A DNA stretch of 38,634 nucleotides from Streptomyces spongiae (GCF_009377185.1 NZ_VJZC01000036.1:1-38634); one strand, 5' to 3'; positions 8,036 through 15,902 are shown, counted from the first letter of the stretch. A program made the numbers and translations. The notes: a model not told the origin generated them from the letters alone.

Positions 8036-9277
8036 ATCGTCCGTAGCGTTCGGGGTGTTGGGGAGTGCATGGGTGGTGTGGTCGGCGTGTTCGGCGGCGT
8101 AGATGGCCGTCATGCTGCCTTCGGACAGGTAGCGGCGGGGGAAGGCGACCCATTCGTCGTGCATCTCGCTGAGCACGGCGGTGACCAGCCGTTCGAGCGC
8201 GGCCGGGTTGGGGAAGACCTGCACGACGTCGGTGCGGCGCTTGATCTCGCGGTTGATCCGCTCCAGGGGATTTGAGGACTGGATCTTCTTCCAGTGGGAG
8301 ATGGGGAAGGCGGCGAAGGCGGTCAGATCTTCCCTGGCGTCCAGGAGCATCTGCCTGACCTTGGGGAACTGCTGCCCGAGCATGTCGGCCACCGCATCGA
8401 GCTGGTGATGGACGGCCTCGGCGGTGGGCTGGATGAAGATGGTGCGGATGGTTGCCGCGACCATTTCCCCGGATCCCTTGGGGATCACGGAGAACGCATT
8501 CCTCAGGAAATGGACACGACAACGCTGCCAGGCGGCGCCGAGCATGACCTTGCGGATCGCCTTGACCAGGCCGCTGTGACTGTCGGAGATGACCAGACGG
8601 ACCCCGCCCAGGCCGCGTTCGCGCAGGGAGCGCAGGAACTCGCTCCAGAATGCTTCGGTCTCGCTGTCGCCGACCAGCACGCCGAGCACCTCACGGCCGC
8701 CGTCCTCGCTGATGCCGGTGGCGATGACCACGGCCTGGGAGACGATCCGGTGGTTCACGCGCACCTTGCAGTAGGTCGCGTCCAGGTAGAGGTAGGGGAA
8801 GCGGCTGTGGTCCAGGGGCCGTCCGCGGAAGATGGTGAGCTGTTCGTCCAGGTCACCGCAGATCCTTGAGACCTCGCTCTTGGAGATGCCGCTGTCCGCG
8901 CCGAGGGCCTTGACCAGGTCGTCGACCGAGCGGGTGGACACCCCGTGCACGTACGCCTCCATGATGACCGCATACAGGGCCTGGTCGATGCGGCGGCGGC
9001 GTTCCAGCAGGCTGGGGAAGAAGCTGCCGCTGCGCAGTTTCGGTATCGCCAGGTCCAGATCGCCGGCCTGGGTGGCCAGGGTCTTCTCCCGGTGGCCGTT
9101 GCGGAAGGCGGTGCGGGCGTCGGTGTGCTCGTTCCACTGGGCGCTGATGCGGCCGCTGAGCTCGGCCTCGATCAGCTCTTGCAGCATGCGCTCGGCGACG
9201 TTGCGGACGAGCTCGATCCCGTCCGCCGTGCGTAGTGACTCCAGTAGGCGTTGTAGGTCAGACTGGGACAAGGCCAT
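8033..9277 (-). CDS. IS256-family transposase
   Basis: A 414-residue Mutator-like DDE transposase, a normal full length. The catalytic Asp residues are in YLDATYCK (about 166) and VISDSHSGL (about 232), and the Glu is in NPLERINREIKRR (about 339). The C/H box CRVHFLRN, characteristic of IS256/MuDR enzymes, lies between the second Asp and the Glu. The start is the ATG at 9277 with GGGAGG 6-11 bases upstream. Its stop lies within the left inverted repeat, as often in compact IS. No frameshift is seen, so it is probably functional. Confidence 0.95.
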   Translation of the reverse strand: MALSQSDLQRLLESLRTADGIELVRNVAERMLQELIEAELSGRISAQWNEHTDARTAFRNGHREKTLATQAGDLDLAIPKLRSGSFFPSLLERRRRIDQALYAVIMEAYVHGVSTRSVDDLVKALGADSGISKSEVSRICGDLDEQLTIFRGRPLDHSRFPYLYLDATYCKVRVNHRIVSQAVVIATGISEDGGREVLGVLVGDSETEAFWSEFLRSLRERGLGGVRLVISDSHSGLVKAIRKVMLGAAWQRCRVHFLRNAFSVIPKGSGEMVAATIRTIFIQPTAEAVHHQLDAVADMLGQQFPKVRQMLLDAREDLTAFAAFPISHWKKIQSSNPLERINREIKRRTDVVQVFPNPAALERLVTAVLSEMHDEWVAFPRRYLSEGSMTAIYAAEHADHTTHALPNTPNATDD

Positions 9278-9404
9278 CTGGCACCTCCCGGGTTGAACTG
9301 GCCGTTCACCAGGGAGATTTGCACGGTGGCCTGCCCTATGCGCAGGGAGCGGAGACCGTCACCGGATGCACGCCCCGGGCATCCGCCCGCGCACACCCGC
9401 ACGG

Positions 9405-9431
9405 TGATCGCCTACACCATCACGTGGGACG
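9405..9431. repeat. Right inverted repeat of the IS256-family element
   Basis: Inverted copy of 8009-8035, sharing GTGATGGTGTAGGCGATCA and an outer CGTCCC. It lies about 130 bp upstream of the transposase start and supplies the stop codon that ends the truncated Gp88-like frame. Confidence 0.8.
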
Positions 9432-9537
9432 CCATTGGCAACCCCCAACACAACGGCCAGTTGAAGATGCCTTCCTGGCGGAGCTGCCGGTTCTGGGTGA
9501 GCAGCCACTTGCGGGGTCCGGGCTTGGTGTCGGTCAT
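9412..9537 (-). pseudogene. 5' fragment of a Gp88-like gene cut by IS256
   Basis: The ATG at 9537 has GGAG about 10 bases upstream and opens a frame beginning MTDTKPGPRKWLLTQNRQLR and continuing with FNWPL. From memory of the family, this is the typical start of Gp88-like proteins of actinobacterial plasmids and phages (KWLLTxNRQLR...NWxLP). After about 29 residues the match stops and the frame runs through IS256 DNA to a TAG in the inverted repeat at 9412. The rest of the gene is not in the window. The function of Gp88-like proteins is not established; they usually carry conserved Cys residues further on, which are lost here. Confidence 0.55.
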
Positions 9538-9553
9538 CAGGGTTCACTCCAGG

Positions 9554-9862
9554 TCAGCGGTCGGTGTCGGAAGAAGGCGAAGCGGAGGCGGGAGACTTCA
9601 GGCCGGGGCACCCCTCGTGGACGGCCATGCACGCGTGGACCCCGAGAGCGGTGACACCTCCTTCGGCCCGGGCCAGGAGCGCGAACGCCCTGGCCAGCGC
9701 GGTGCGGGATGAGCGGCGGTGTTTGCCGCCGAACTGCAAGTCGTCGCCGTGGTTGGCGATCTGCTCCAGTGCCGCGTCCCGGGCCTGGTTGATCTGGTCG
9801 TCCGTGGCCGACGCCAGTTCCGCGATGAACTGAGGGATGAGGCCGGCAAGGAAGTCGGCCAA
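9554..9862 (-). CDS. Hypothetical protein, start uncertain
   Basis: A helical, acidic small protein (LIPQFIAELASATDDQINQARDAALEQIA...) of about 102 residues if it starts at the TTG at 9862. The frame is open further upstream to a TGA near 10005 and reads sensibly there (VPIPDQRPHYEHAPWTGAFPERLADF), but has no ATG or GTG in that stretch. Either the start lies at a weak TTG or the true start was lost by a frameshift. An ATG in the neighbouring frame near 10008 would reach it with a one-base change. It lies downstream of the hairpin at 10015-10046 and upstream of the Gp88-like start. I recognise no family. Confidence 0.45.
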   Translation of the reverse strand: MADFLAGLIPQFIAELASATDDQINQARDAALEQIANHGDDLQFGGKHRRSSRTALARAFALLARAEGGVTALGVHACMAVHEGCPGLKSPASASPSSDTDR

Positions 9863-10014
9863 ACGCTCAGGGAAGGCGCCGGTCCAGGGAGCGTGTTCGT
9901 AGTGCGGCCGCTGGTCCGGAATGGGAACCCGGACGACACGACCGAACGGGCCGTGAGAGGCGGAAAGCTCGCTGCCGGGCGCGTCGTTGTGCGCAGGAGG
10001 CTCGATTCATGCAG

Positions 10015-10046
10015 GGCGCCCCCGACTCGAGTGAGTCGGGGGCGCC
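10015..10046. terminator. Strong 14-bp hairpin
   Basis: A perfect inverted repeat, GGCGCCCCCGACTC - GAGT - GAGTCGGGGGCGCC. It sits about 115 bp after the end of the decayed SAV_2336 gene on the minus strand. There is no T-tract, which is usual in Streptomyces. It separates that gene from the small frame at 9554-9862. Confidence 0.75.
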
Positions 10047-10159
10047 TGGGTGGTCCGCCTGGTTCCGGAGTCGGTGCTCTTCCGGCACCAGGCGGTGCTG
10101 CGGGGCAAAAGGCCGGCCAGTGGCGTCGGCATTGCCGTGATGGGCTCGCGAGCCCGCGA

Positions 10160-11153
10160 TCAGCCGAGGCGGAGCAGAGCCTCCTCGCTCACAAGGACAC
10201 GCCCTTTCGGAGCACCGGCCAGTTCCGCGCCCGCTCACCTCAGCAGCTCCACCGTGCGGGAGAACGAGGTACGGGGCACCTTGCGCAGCAGCAGCGCGGC
10301 AACGCCTTCTCGGAAGGCATAGATTCCGGGGCGAGCCCGGCACTGTGCGGAGCATGCCGCTGAGGATCACCTCGGCGAGGTGACTCGGGCACGGGGCCGT
10401 CCCGAGGGACTTCTGCACCAACTGCATCACCGGCAGATGCGGGACGCCCACCGCCAGATGACCGGCGAGGCCGAACGCTTCGGGAGAAGCGGTTGAGCGG
10501 AAGCGGAGGACGAGTTCCTCAGCAGTGAGCTCAACCGGGGGGACGGAACCTTCGACCGAGAGGGCGGCGGGCGGGACGTAGGCGACTGCCCCCGGGATCT
10601 CCGCCCCCTCGGCGCCGCTGATCAGCGCGAACCAGTTCTCCAACCACACGGCGGAGGACTCCAGAACCGGGATCAGGACACTGTCCGCTCCCGGCTCCGG
10701 CACGCTGTCGTATGCCGTGAAGCTCAGTGCGGCGTTCGCGGCCCCGGCGGTCGGGGCCCAGATCCGACCGGGCGCCCCCGGCAACGCGGTGCGCCGCCAC
10801 ATGTGTTCCGGCAACGGCTGAACGACCGCGACCGGCCGAACGCGCGCCCAGCTGCGCAAAGTCCTGTACCAGCGATCGGCGGCCGGGCCGGAGTACCACT
10901 GCGGTCCGGAGCAGTCGCTGAGCACGAGCGTGACCGTACGGTCGTCCTCGACCTGACGCCCGCGCAGCATGCCGTCAGCCTTGAGGACGGACACCGTCAC
11001 GCTCTGGAAGTGACCGGCCTGGGCCAGGGACTGACGCAGACTCCGCAGCAGCGGCCGCCACATGGTCATCGTGGGCCCGGCGTCGAAGACGAGCTGGAGT
11101 TGGTACGCCGGGCCGCTGTTCGGGGAAAAGGCGGTGGTCGTCCGCACGTTCAC
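10160..11153 (-). pseudogene. SAV_2336 N-terminal-domain protein, frameshifted
   Basis: It starts at the GTG at 11153, with AAGGAGA close upstream. It follows the SAV_2336 N-terminal domain pattern: QLVFDAGPTMTMWRPLL with QSLAQAGHFQSV, LVLSDCSGPQWYSGPAADRW, PVAVVQPLPEHMWRRTALPG, and PEAFGLAGHLAVG followed by PSHLAEVILSGMLRT. After MLRTVPGS the frame fails. A one-base insertion near 10335 moves the good reading to PGIYAFREGVAALLLRKVPR. That frame hits TGA at 10235-10237 after TVELLR, and then continues as AGAELAGAPKGRVLVSEEAL to a TGA at 10160-10162. So there are two lesions, one frameshift and one nonsense codon. Known: this domain often heads multi-domain proteins with a C-terminal effector; here none follows. 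A sequencing error at the C-run could explain the first lesion but not both. Confidence 0.75.
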
Positions 11154-11447
11154 GTCGTCTCCTTGGGGCCTCGCGGCCCCGGCCGCCGAGGGGGAGTTGT
11201 GCGGCCAGGGGGAGCCGCGCGAAGCGGCTCCTTCGAAATGGTCTTGCGATCGGGCTCTCCCGCCCTCACAACAACCACTTTACATATAAAAAAAGAAGTA
11301 GGCGATACTCTGGCCGGCTTCCGGGTAGTGCCCGGGGCCCCGGGTCGACGAACAACGTGAATGGTGTGCAGGGGAGAGGTGCCGTCGGCTCGAAACCCTT
11401 GGCTCCTGAGGGGAGTTGGGCCCTATTCGGCTGGGGCGGGGCCGTGC
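11154..11447. other. 294-bp intergenic region
   Basis: No gene is seen. The half next to 11153 holds the ribosome site of the SAV_2336-type gene, GC-rich inverted sequence near 11167-11182 and the AT-rich promoter at 11277-11305. The rest carries no open frame with coding character on either strand. Confidence 0.6.
11277..11305 (-). promoter_or_regulatory. Promoter of the SAV_2336-type gene
   Basis: On the minus strand TCGCCT (11300-11305) and TAAAGT (11277-11282) are separated by 17 bases that include a run of T. The block CTACTTCTTTTT is shared with the promoter at 12090-12118 at the same spacing, in otherwise very GC-rich DNA. It lies about 125 bp before the GTG at 11153. Confidence 0.5.
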
Positions 11448-11942
11448 CTAGCCGCTGACGAGCGAGCAGTCGCGGCGGTGCACGGGCGACGTAGGGAAGG
11501 AGGGGGCCTCGGTGGTGTCGTTGCGATCCATGAGCCAGTCCCCGAAACCCGCCTGGCTGTTGATCGCGACGGACGGAACCGGCGCGCCACAGTCGGGGCA
11601 CGGCGCGATCAGGCTGAATGTCAGCCGCCCGGGGGCCTCGTACGTGCCAATGAAGAAGTAGGCGCGCCGCCCTTGTGACAGCTGAATGCGTGCCGCGCGG
11701 AAGTGTTGCGCCCCAGGGAACAGGGGGTGGTTGAGGTCCTCGTAGATGCCGAGCCTGACGTCGTCCGGCAGGCGGAGGCGGTGACGGAGGGCGGCCTCGA
11801 CTCCCGCGTGCTCGGACGGGGCGCACAAGATCGACGGCTCCGCCCCGTGGTCTGTGGCCGACCGTCCTTCTGCTCGATCCAGGGCGGCATGCCGTGCGGC
11901 GGCTTTGATCGCCTCCATGCTCGTGATGGTTGCCTCGCGCAC
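11448..11942 (-). CDS. Hypothetical protein with a CxxC zinc-ribbon-like motif
   Basis: 164 residues, starting at the GTG at 11942 with GGAGA 5-9 bases upstream. The N-terminal third is helical and Ala/Arg-rich (AIKAAARHAALDRAEG). The middle looks like a beta-rich domain (RIQLSQGRRAYFFIGTYEAPGRLTFSLIAP), followed by CPDCGAPVP at about 114-117 and a final Cys in HRRDC. A single CxxC plus later His/Cys could bind zinc. I do not recognise the family. The gene stands alone behind its own promoter (12090-12118) and upstream of the SAV_2336-type gene, which has a matching promoter, so the two may respond to the same signal. Confidence 0.75.
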   Translation of the reverse strand: MREATITSMEAIKAAARHAALDRAEGRSATDHGAEPSILCAPSEHAGVEAALRHRLRLPDDVRLGIYEDLNHPLFPGAQHFRAARIQLSQGRRAYFFIGTYEAPGRLTFSLIAPCPDCGAPVPSVAINSQAGFGDWLMDRNDTTEAPSFPTSPVHRRDCSLVSG

Positions 11943-12089
11943 CGTGTCTCCTTTGGCTGTCCGTGGCCTGGAGTGCCTCTGGGGGTGGCTCCAGGCATCT
12001 GGCCCCGGTCCCCTAGGGGGCGGGTGAACCGTTCGAAGTGGTTCAACTGGGTGGCGTTACGGACGACTGTCCGCTCCTCAACGCAATCC

Positions 12090-12118
12090 ACAGTACCCAA
12101 TTAAAAAGAAGTAAGCAA
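12090..12118 (-). promoter_or_regulatory. Promoter of the CxxC protein gene
   Basis: On the minus strand TTGCTT (12113-12118), 17 bases, TACTGT (12090-12095), with the spacer carrying CTTCTTTTTAATT. It matches sigma-70-type spacing and resembles the promoter at 11277-11305. It lies about 150 bp before the GTG at 11942. Confidence 0.55.
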
Positions 12119-12159
12119 CATGCTGGCGGGTGTGAGGAGACTCGCGGGCTGGTGAAGGC

Positions 12160-12582
12160 TCAGGCGGCGAGTGTGCCCACCGTGTCGAGGACATTCTGGG
12201 CCCGCTCGAAGGCCACCTGCTTGTGGCCGTACGAAGGCCAGCGCAGATGCATCACCTCATGGGCGAACACCCTGTCGGCGGCCTCCTTGGTCGGCACGTG
12301 GGTCAGGTTGACCGCCATCAGAGGTATGTCGAGACGGCTGTCGTGCTCACCGAGAAAGACCTGCGCCGCGTAGTGGGCGTGGAACGTCAGCCCGGTGACC
12401 TGGGAGTACCGGGCCAGGTCGAAGGTCAGGGCGAAGGGGAGCTGTGACGCCTCCATGAACAGCTCCGCCCGCGTCCTGAGCCATCGGGGATCCACGGCCT
12501 GCACGCACTCGGCTACAGGCAGAGGACTGACCAGAGCCTCGTGCCGGGCCATGGTGAGCGGGTGCCCTTTGTGGAGCGTCAC
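12160..12582 (-). CDS. Small HExxH metalloprotease-like protein
   Basis: 140 residues. The motif FAHEVMHLRWPSYGHKQVAF at about 105-124 contains HEVMH, the zinc-binding HExxH of metallopeptidases, followed after seven residues by His. The pattern HE--HL---S-GH----F resembles the SprT/WLM/YgjP-type minimal gluzincin core, although the rest of the protein is not recognisable. No signal peptide is seen, so it should act in the cytoplasm. The start is the GTG at 12582, overlapping the previous gene's stop by four bases (GTGA), so translation is coupled. Such proteins in mobile elements often cleave a repressor or DNA-protein crosslinks; which applies here is not known. It could also be an inactive relative. 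Confidence 0.65.
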   Translation of the reverse strand: MTLHKGHPLTMARHEALVSPLPVAECVQAVDPRWLRTRAELFMEASQLPFALTFDLARYSQVTGLTFHAHYAAQVFLGEHDSRLDIPLMAVNLTHVPTKEAADRVFAHEVMHLRWPSYGHKQVAFERAQNVLDTVGTLAA

Positions 12583-13040
12583 AGCAGGCCTCCTTCCGGG
12601 GCGTTGGACAAGCGGAGGGCCAGATCGCGGAGAGGGTTCGGCCACATGTCGAAGTGCGCCGCCAGCTGTTCCGGGAGGCGGCGCTCGAGTAGCAGAGGAC
12701 CATGCGCCGGCCGGGCTGTCACAGTCTGGGCGTGCCCGGCCAGGACGACGGCCTCGGCGCCGGCGCCGAAGGTCGCGCTCGCCAGCTCGGCCACCTGCGG
12801 GTCCAGCGTCCTGGCCCGGCCCTGCTCGAGCACGGCGCTTCGTGTCATGGCGGCGTGTTCGACGGTGTCGGCCGGGCTGAGGCCGGCGGTCGGCCGAAGG
12901 CCGCGCAGCACGGTGATGCCGGCCGACCGCAGACCACCGCGTGCCCACAGGAGCGCGGCGGCCAGACAGATCAGAGTCCGGTGCTGCGGCTCCAAACGTC
13001 GGTCATCGAATCCGTTGAGGCCCCGTCGCTGGACGCGCAC
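12579..13040 (-). CDS. Hypothetical protein coupled to the metalloprotease-like gene
   Basis: 153 residues from the GTG at 13040, which has a strong GGGAGG about 5-8 bases upstream. The frame stays open further 5', but that part is Arg-rich and non-coding in look. The protein has a hydrophobic stretch LICLAAALLWARGGL at about 22-36 that is too short and charged at its edge for a sure membrane helix. An Ala-rich helical middle follows, and the C-terminus reads FDMWPNPLRDLALRLSNAPEG. I do not recognise a family. Its stop overlaps the next start (GTGA), so the two products are made together and may interact, as substrate/adaptor and protease. Confidence 0.7.
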   Translation of the reverse strand: MRVQRRGLNGFDDRRLEPQHRTLICLAAALLWARGGLRSAGITVLRGLRPTAGLSPADTVEHAAMTRSAVLEQGRARTLDPQVAELASATFGAGAEAVVLAGHAQTVTARPAHGPLLLERRLPEQLAAHFDMWPNPLRDLALRLSNAPEGGLL

Positions 13041-13087
13041 ACTGCCACCTCCCTCGTCCCTGCTTCGGCCAGCCCTTTGACCGGGCC

Positions 13088-13110
13088 GCGGCCGGCGAGG
13101 CGCCGGCCGC
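13088..13110. terminator. Hairpin between operon III and the 13040 pair
   Basis: A perfect 10-bp stem, GCGGCCGGCG - AGG - CGCCGGCCGC, in the 119-bp gap after the stop at 13160. It probably ends operon III or attenuates read-through into the two genes behind it. Confidence 0.6.
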
Positions 13111-13159
13111 GATCTCATCATGCCAAGACGCCGGCGACGGGCTCCCGGGCCGACCTCGA

Positions 13160-13624
13160 TCACGAGAACTGCCCATGCCAGGAGTCGCCTTCCAAGGCGG
13201 CGAGCTGCTGTTCCTCCTCCCGGGTGAGCCGGTTGAGGAAGTCGTCCCAGTGTTCGAGCTTGGCCAGCGCCTCGCCCTCGGCCGGTTGGATCCGGGCCGT
13301 CTCGCCCGAACGCAACTGCATGATGACGTCGCCGTTGTCGTCCAGATGCGCCTCGGTCCATTCCAGCGCGCGCCGCCGGGTCTGGTTGAGGTTGAACACG
13401 AAGCCGAGGTCAGGGGAGGTCTGTCCGCCGACCAGAGGCCGGATCCATATCAGTTGGTCAGGCTCAGGTTCGGCCCGGAAGTGGCGGGCCAGGGGCTGGC
13501 GAAACACTTCGGTTCCGTCGGGTTCGGTGACGACCAGTTGAGCGCCGGCGTCCACCGGGTCCCCGGTGCTGCTGTGGTTGCCGGCGAGCAGGTCGGCGAA
13601 GCGTGTCTGCCAGTCGGTAGTCAT
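13160..13624 (-). CDS. Hypothetical protein, last gene of operon III
   Basis: 154 residues from the ATG at 13624, which has AGGAG about 11 bases upstream; the longer open frame upstream overlaps the previous gene and is not used. Acidic and soluble. The central part looks beta-rich (QLVVTEPDGTEVFRQPL, DQLIWIRPLVGG, DLGFVFNLNQ) and the C-terminus is a charged helix (FLNRLTREEEQQLAALEGD). The IWIRPLV segment weakly recalls VWVPLVY in the first gene of the same operon (18617-19027), but I cannot show homology. It lies 38 bp after the 745-residue gene, so it is probably co-transcribed. Small size, acidity and position would fit a chaperone or immunity-type partner; this is inference only. Confidence 0.75.
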   Translation of the reverse strand: MTTDWQTRFADLLAGNHSSTGDPVDAGAQLVVTEPDGTEVFRQPLARHFRAEPEPDQLIWIRPLVGGQTSPDLGFVFNLNQTRRRALEWTEAHLDDNGDVIMQLRSGETARIQPAEGEALAKLEHWDDFLNRLTREEEQQLAALEGDSWHGQFS

Positions 13625-13662
13625 GTGCGTGATCTCCTTGTTGACGACGGGACAAACGGGGG

Positions 13663-15900
13663 TCAGTAGGCCGACTGGACGACGTCCTCGACGGCCTTGC
13701 CGCGCAGGTGGGTGATGCCACGCTTCTTGAAGAACTCCAACATCTCGGTGCGCTCGTGCGCGTACTCGCACATGATCCGGCTAGGGGCCTCGGCGCCCAA
13801 CAGATCGATGCCGTCGCGGAACATGATCTCGTTGTTGCTCTGCGAGAACGACGCGATCTTCATGGGGTCGCGGGTCATGCCGTGCATGCTCTTGCCGCCC
13901 GCGGGGTTGATCGCGCCGTAGTGGTCTCCGTCGTAGGCGTAGTAGTCCGACCGGCGCATAAGGACGGACGGGTCGTCCCAGATCAGCCGGCCACCCCCTG
14001 GGCTGGAGGGTGTGTTCTTGACGCGCAGGAAGACGCTGTTGGCGCCACCGCTGTACTTGTCCGCAGCCTCCGACATGCCGACACCGCCGCCGATGCCCAT
14101 GACCGACCGCTTCTCGGTGGAGGCCAGCACGCCGGTCGCGAAGAGCTTCATCATGTCTCCGCCGCCGATGTTGTGGGTCAGAGACTTCCCGGAGAACGCC
14201 TTGCTGACCTCGGCCGCGTTGCCGGCGACGTCGAACCGCGACCAGGTCAGCCAGCCGCCGCTGGTGGCCGGGGTCGGGTCGTACCCGGAGCTGGCGGCCA
14301 GCGCGTCACCGCTGTCGAAGCCGGTGGCCTTGGCAACCGCCTCGCGCAGCACGGCGACCTTCTTGGGGAGCACCGTCTTGGCCGCTTCGAGCTGGATGCG
14401 CTTGACCTGGTAGTGAAGCGCGTCCTCGTCGAGTCCGATGAGCGAGGAGGCCTGCTGGTGGACGAGTTCCTGTACCTGCAGGTCCTCCAGCCCCTTGGCC
14501 TCGGCGAACGCCGCTTTCACCGCGGCGCCTTTGTCCAGTCCCTGGGCTGCGACGTTGTTGGTCAGGTACGTCCACTCGCCCTCGGATGCGGTCATCGGCG
14601 CGTTCACCAGGTGAAGCTGCTCCAGGCGGTCCACGAGTTCCTTGCCGTGCCCACCGCCCACCGGGGCATGGACCTCGAGCTGGCCCCGCATCGAGAACTC
14701 GGTCTTCGAGGGGTCATTCGCCGCGTACGGCCGGTACACCGCGCTCCATCCGTCACCGAGGTCGACCGTGTATTCCTTGCCGTTGGCCTTGCTGCGGGAC
14801 GTGCCGTCCCACGACGACTCGCCGGTCTGCGGGTCCAGCTGCGCCTTGATCCGGCTGGCGTCGCGCAGCTGGGCAGCGAGGGTGCCCGGCTCCGGTTCGT
14901 CGGCCGGTGCAGGGATCTGCTTGGTGACGGTCTTGGTGACCATGTGCCCGAACTGCTCGAAGTGCGGCATGGTCTCGCCGCCGTTGTTGATCTTCTCGCC
15001 GACGACGTTGAGCTGGTCCAGGTAGTACTGGGCCATCTCCTTCTCGGCGTCGCTCAGATCGGGGGAGGAGAGCACGCTGTTGACGGCATCCAGGGCCTGC
15101 TGGTGCTTCTGGATCGAGGCCTCGGACATCGGCAGGTTGTCCTTCAGCTTGTGCTGAACCGACGTGGTCGCCTTGGTGACCAGCTCACCGAGCTGCTTCT
15201 CCTTGTCCAGCGCGAGGCGCTCCTTGACCTCCTCCTCGACTTCCACGTCCACCATCTTGGTCCCGGACACGGACAGCGCCTCGAGCAGCTTGCCCTCTGC
15301 CTCCTCGGTCACGTGGGCGAGCAGGACCTCGCGGGGGCCGTCGGCGGAGGCGTAGGCGACCAGCGTGGCCTGCGAGTCGATGAAGTCCTCCCCTCCGACC
15401 AGGACCGGAGTGCCGGTCGCAACGCCGACGGGCGGCTCGTCGGGCACCGGGGTGAGCGGAGGATCCGTTTCCTCCTCGTCGGGCTCTTCGACCTGGAGCT
15501 CGTCGGCCGGCAGCCCAGAGGCGTCAGCGCCGGCCTCGTTCGCCGGCTGGTCGCCTTCGACCGCTTGCTGGTCCGCCGTCGGCTCCTCCAGGCCCTCGCT
15601 CGGCGGCTCCGCCCCGGCCTCGGCCGAGTGCGCAGGTTCCGCCGCCACCTCGGTGGTGTCGTCACCCGCGCCGCCCGCGGAGTCTCCGGCCGATGCCGGC
15701 GCGACACCGTCCTCCTCGGGTATCACCGTTTCGGCAGGAGGCTCGGTTGCCGGCGCGGTGCTCTGGAGAAGCTCGGTCTCCCATTCCGTCAAAGTCGCAG
15801 GGGGTTCTGTCCCGAGGGCGACCGGAGCGGACGGCGAGTCGGTGGTCACCGTCGGCGAGACGGCGTACGAGGCGTGACTGCTCTTGGAGTTGGTTCCCAT
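13663..15900 (-). CDS. 745-residue tagged protein with ADP-ribosyltransferase-like C-terminus
   Basis: Starts at the ATG at 15900, sharing one base with the previous stop (TGATG). The first 13 residues, MGTNSKSSHASYA, equal those of the previous gene. Residues 15-170 are a low-complexity Pro/Glu/Ala linker. Residues about 180-400 are helical and Lys/Glu-rich (KLKDNLPMSEASIQKHQQAL). From about 540 a globular domain follows with Gly-rich turns (MGIGGGVGMSEAA), NSVFLRVKN, and NNEIMFRDGIDLLG at about 687. The NxEIxF block followed by a C-terminal RGITHLRG resembles the catalytic Glu strand of ADP-ribosyltransferase-fold toxins, and SRFD/NSVF could be the other motifs. I could not verify the full R-S-E set. 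No signal peptide or membrane helix is seen. Co-regulation with the secretion genes suggests an exported or transferred effector; a virion-like structural role is the alternative. Confidence 0.6.
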   Translation of the reverse strand: MGTNSKSSHASYAVSPTVTTDSPSAPVALGTEPPATLTEWETELLQSTAPATEPPAETVIPEEDGVAPASAGDSAGGAGDDTTEVAAEPAHSAEAGAEPPSEGLEEPTADQQAVEGDQPANEAGADASGLPADELQVEEPDEEETDPPLTPVPDEPPVGVATGTPVLVGGEDFIDSQATLVAYASADGPREVLLAHVTEEAEGKLLEALSVSGTKMVDVEVEEEVKERLALDKEKQLGELVTKATTSVQHKLKDNLPMSEASIQKHQQALDAVNSVLSSPDLSDAEKEMAQYYLDQLNVVGEKINNGGETMPHFEQFGHMVTKTVTKQIPAPADEPEPGTLAAQLRDASRIKAQLDPQTGESSWDGTSRSKANGKEYTVDLGDGWSAVYRPYAANDPSKTEFSMRGQLEVHAPVGGGHGKELVDRLEQLHLVNAPMTASEGEWTYLTNNVAAQGLDKGAAVKAAFAEAKGLEDLQVQELVHQQASSLIGLDEDALHYQVKRIQLEAAKTVLPKKVAVLREAVAKATGFDSGDALAASSGYDPTPATSGGWLTWSRFDVAGNAAEVSKAFSGKSLTHNIGGGDMMKLFATGVLASTEKRSVMGIGGGVGMSEAADKYSGGANSVFLRVKNTPSSPGGGRLIWDDPSVLMRRSDYYAYDGDHYGAINPAGGKSMHGMTRDPMKIASFSQSNNEIMFRDGIDLLGAEAPSRIMCEYAHERTEMLEFFKKRGITHLRGKAVEDVVQSAY

Positions 15901-15902
15901 CA
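15862..15902 (-). repeat. 41-bp direct repeat coding the N-terminal tag, copy B
   Basis: Identical to 18579-18619 at 39 of 41 bases. It covers the TGATG stop/start overlap and the first 13 codons, while the genes diverge at once afterwards. Confidence 0.85.

Larger units (their letters stand above)
8009..9431 (-). mobile_element. IS256-family (Mutator-type) insertion sequence
   Basis: About 1.42 kb between 27-bp terminal inverted repeats, with a single full-length transposase. No 8-bp target duplication is seen: the bases outside the left end are intron (CCGGGTCA) and those outside the right end are CCATTGGC. One flank must therefore have been replaced after insertion, most simply by the group II intron at the left tip. 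The right end lies inside the Gp88-like gene. Confidence 0.8.

Noticed and set aside
9293..9466. Inverted TTGAACTGGCCGTT / AACGGCCAGTTGAA as the outer ends of a smaller element
   Set aside because: Only about 13 of 14 bases match, one copy lies inside the IS256 leader and the other in the Gp88-like codons; probably coincidental, and no transposase lies between them.
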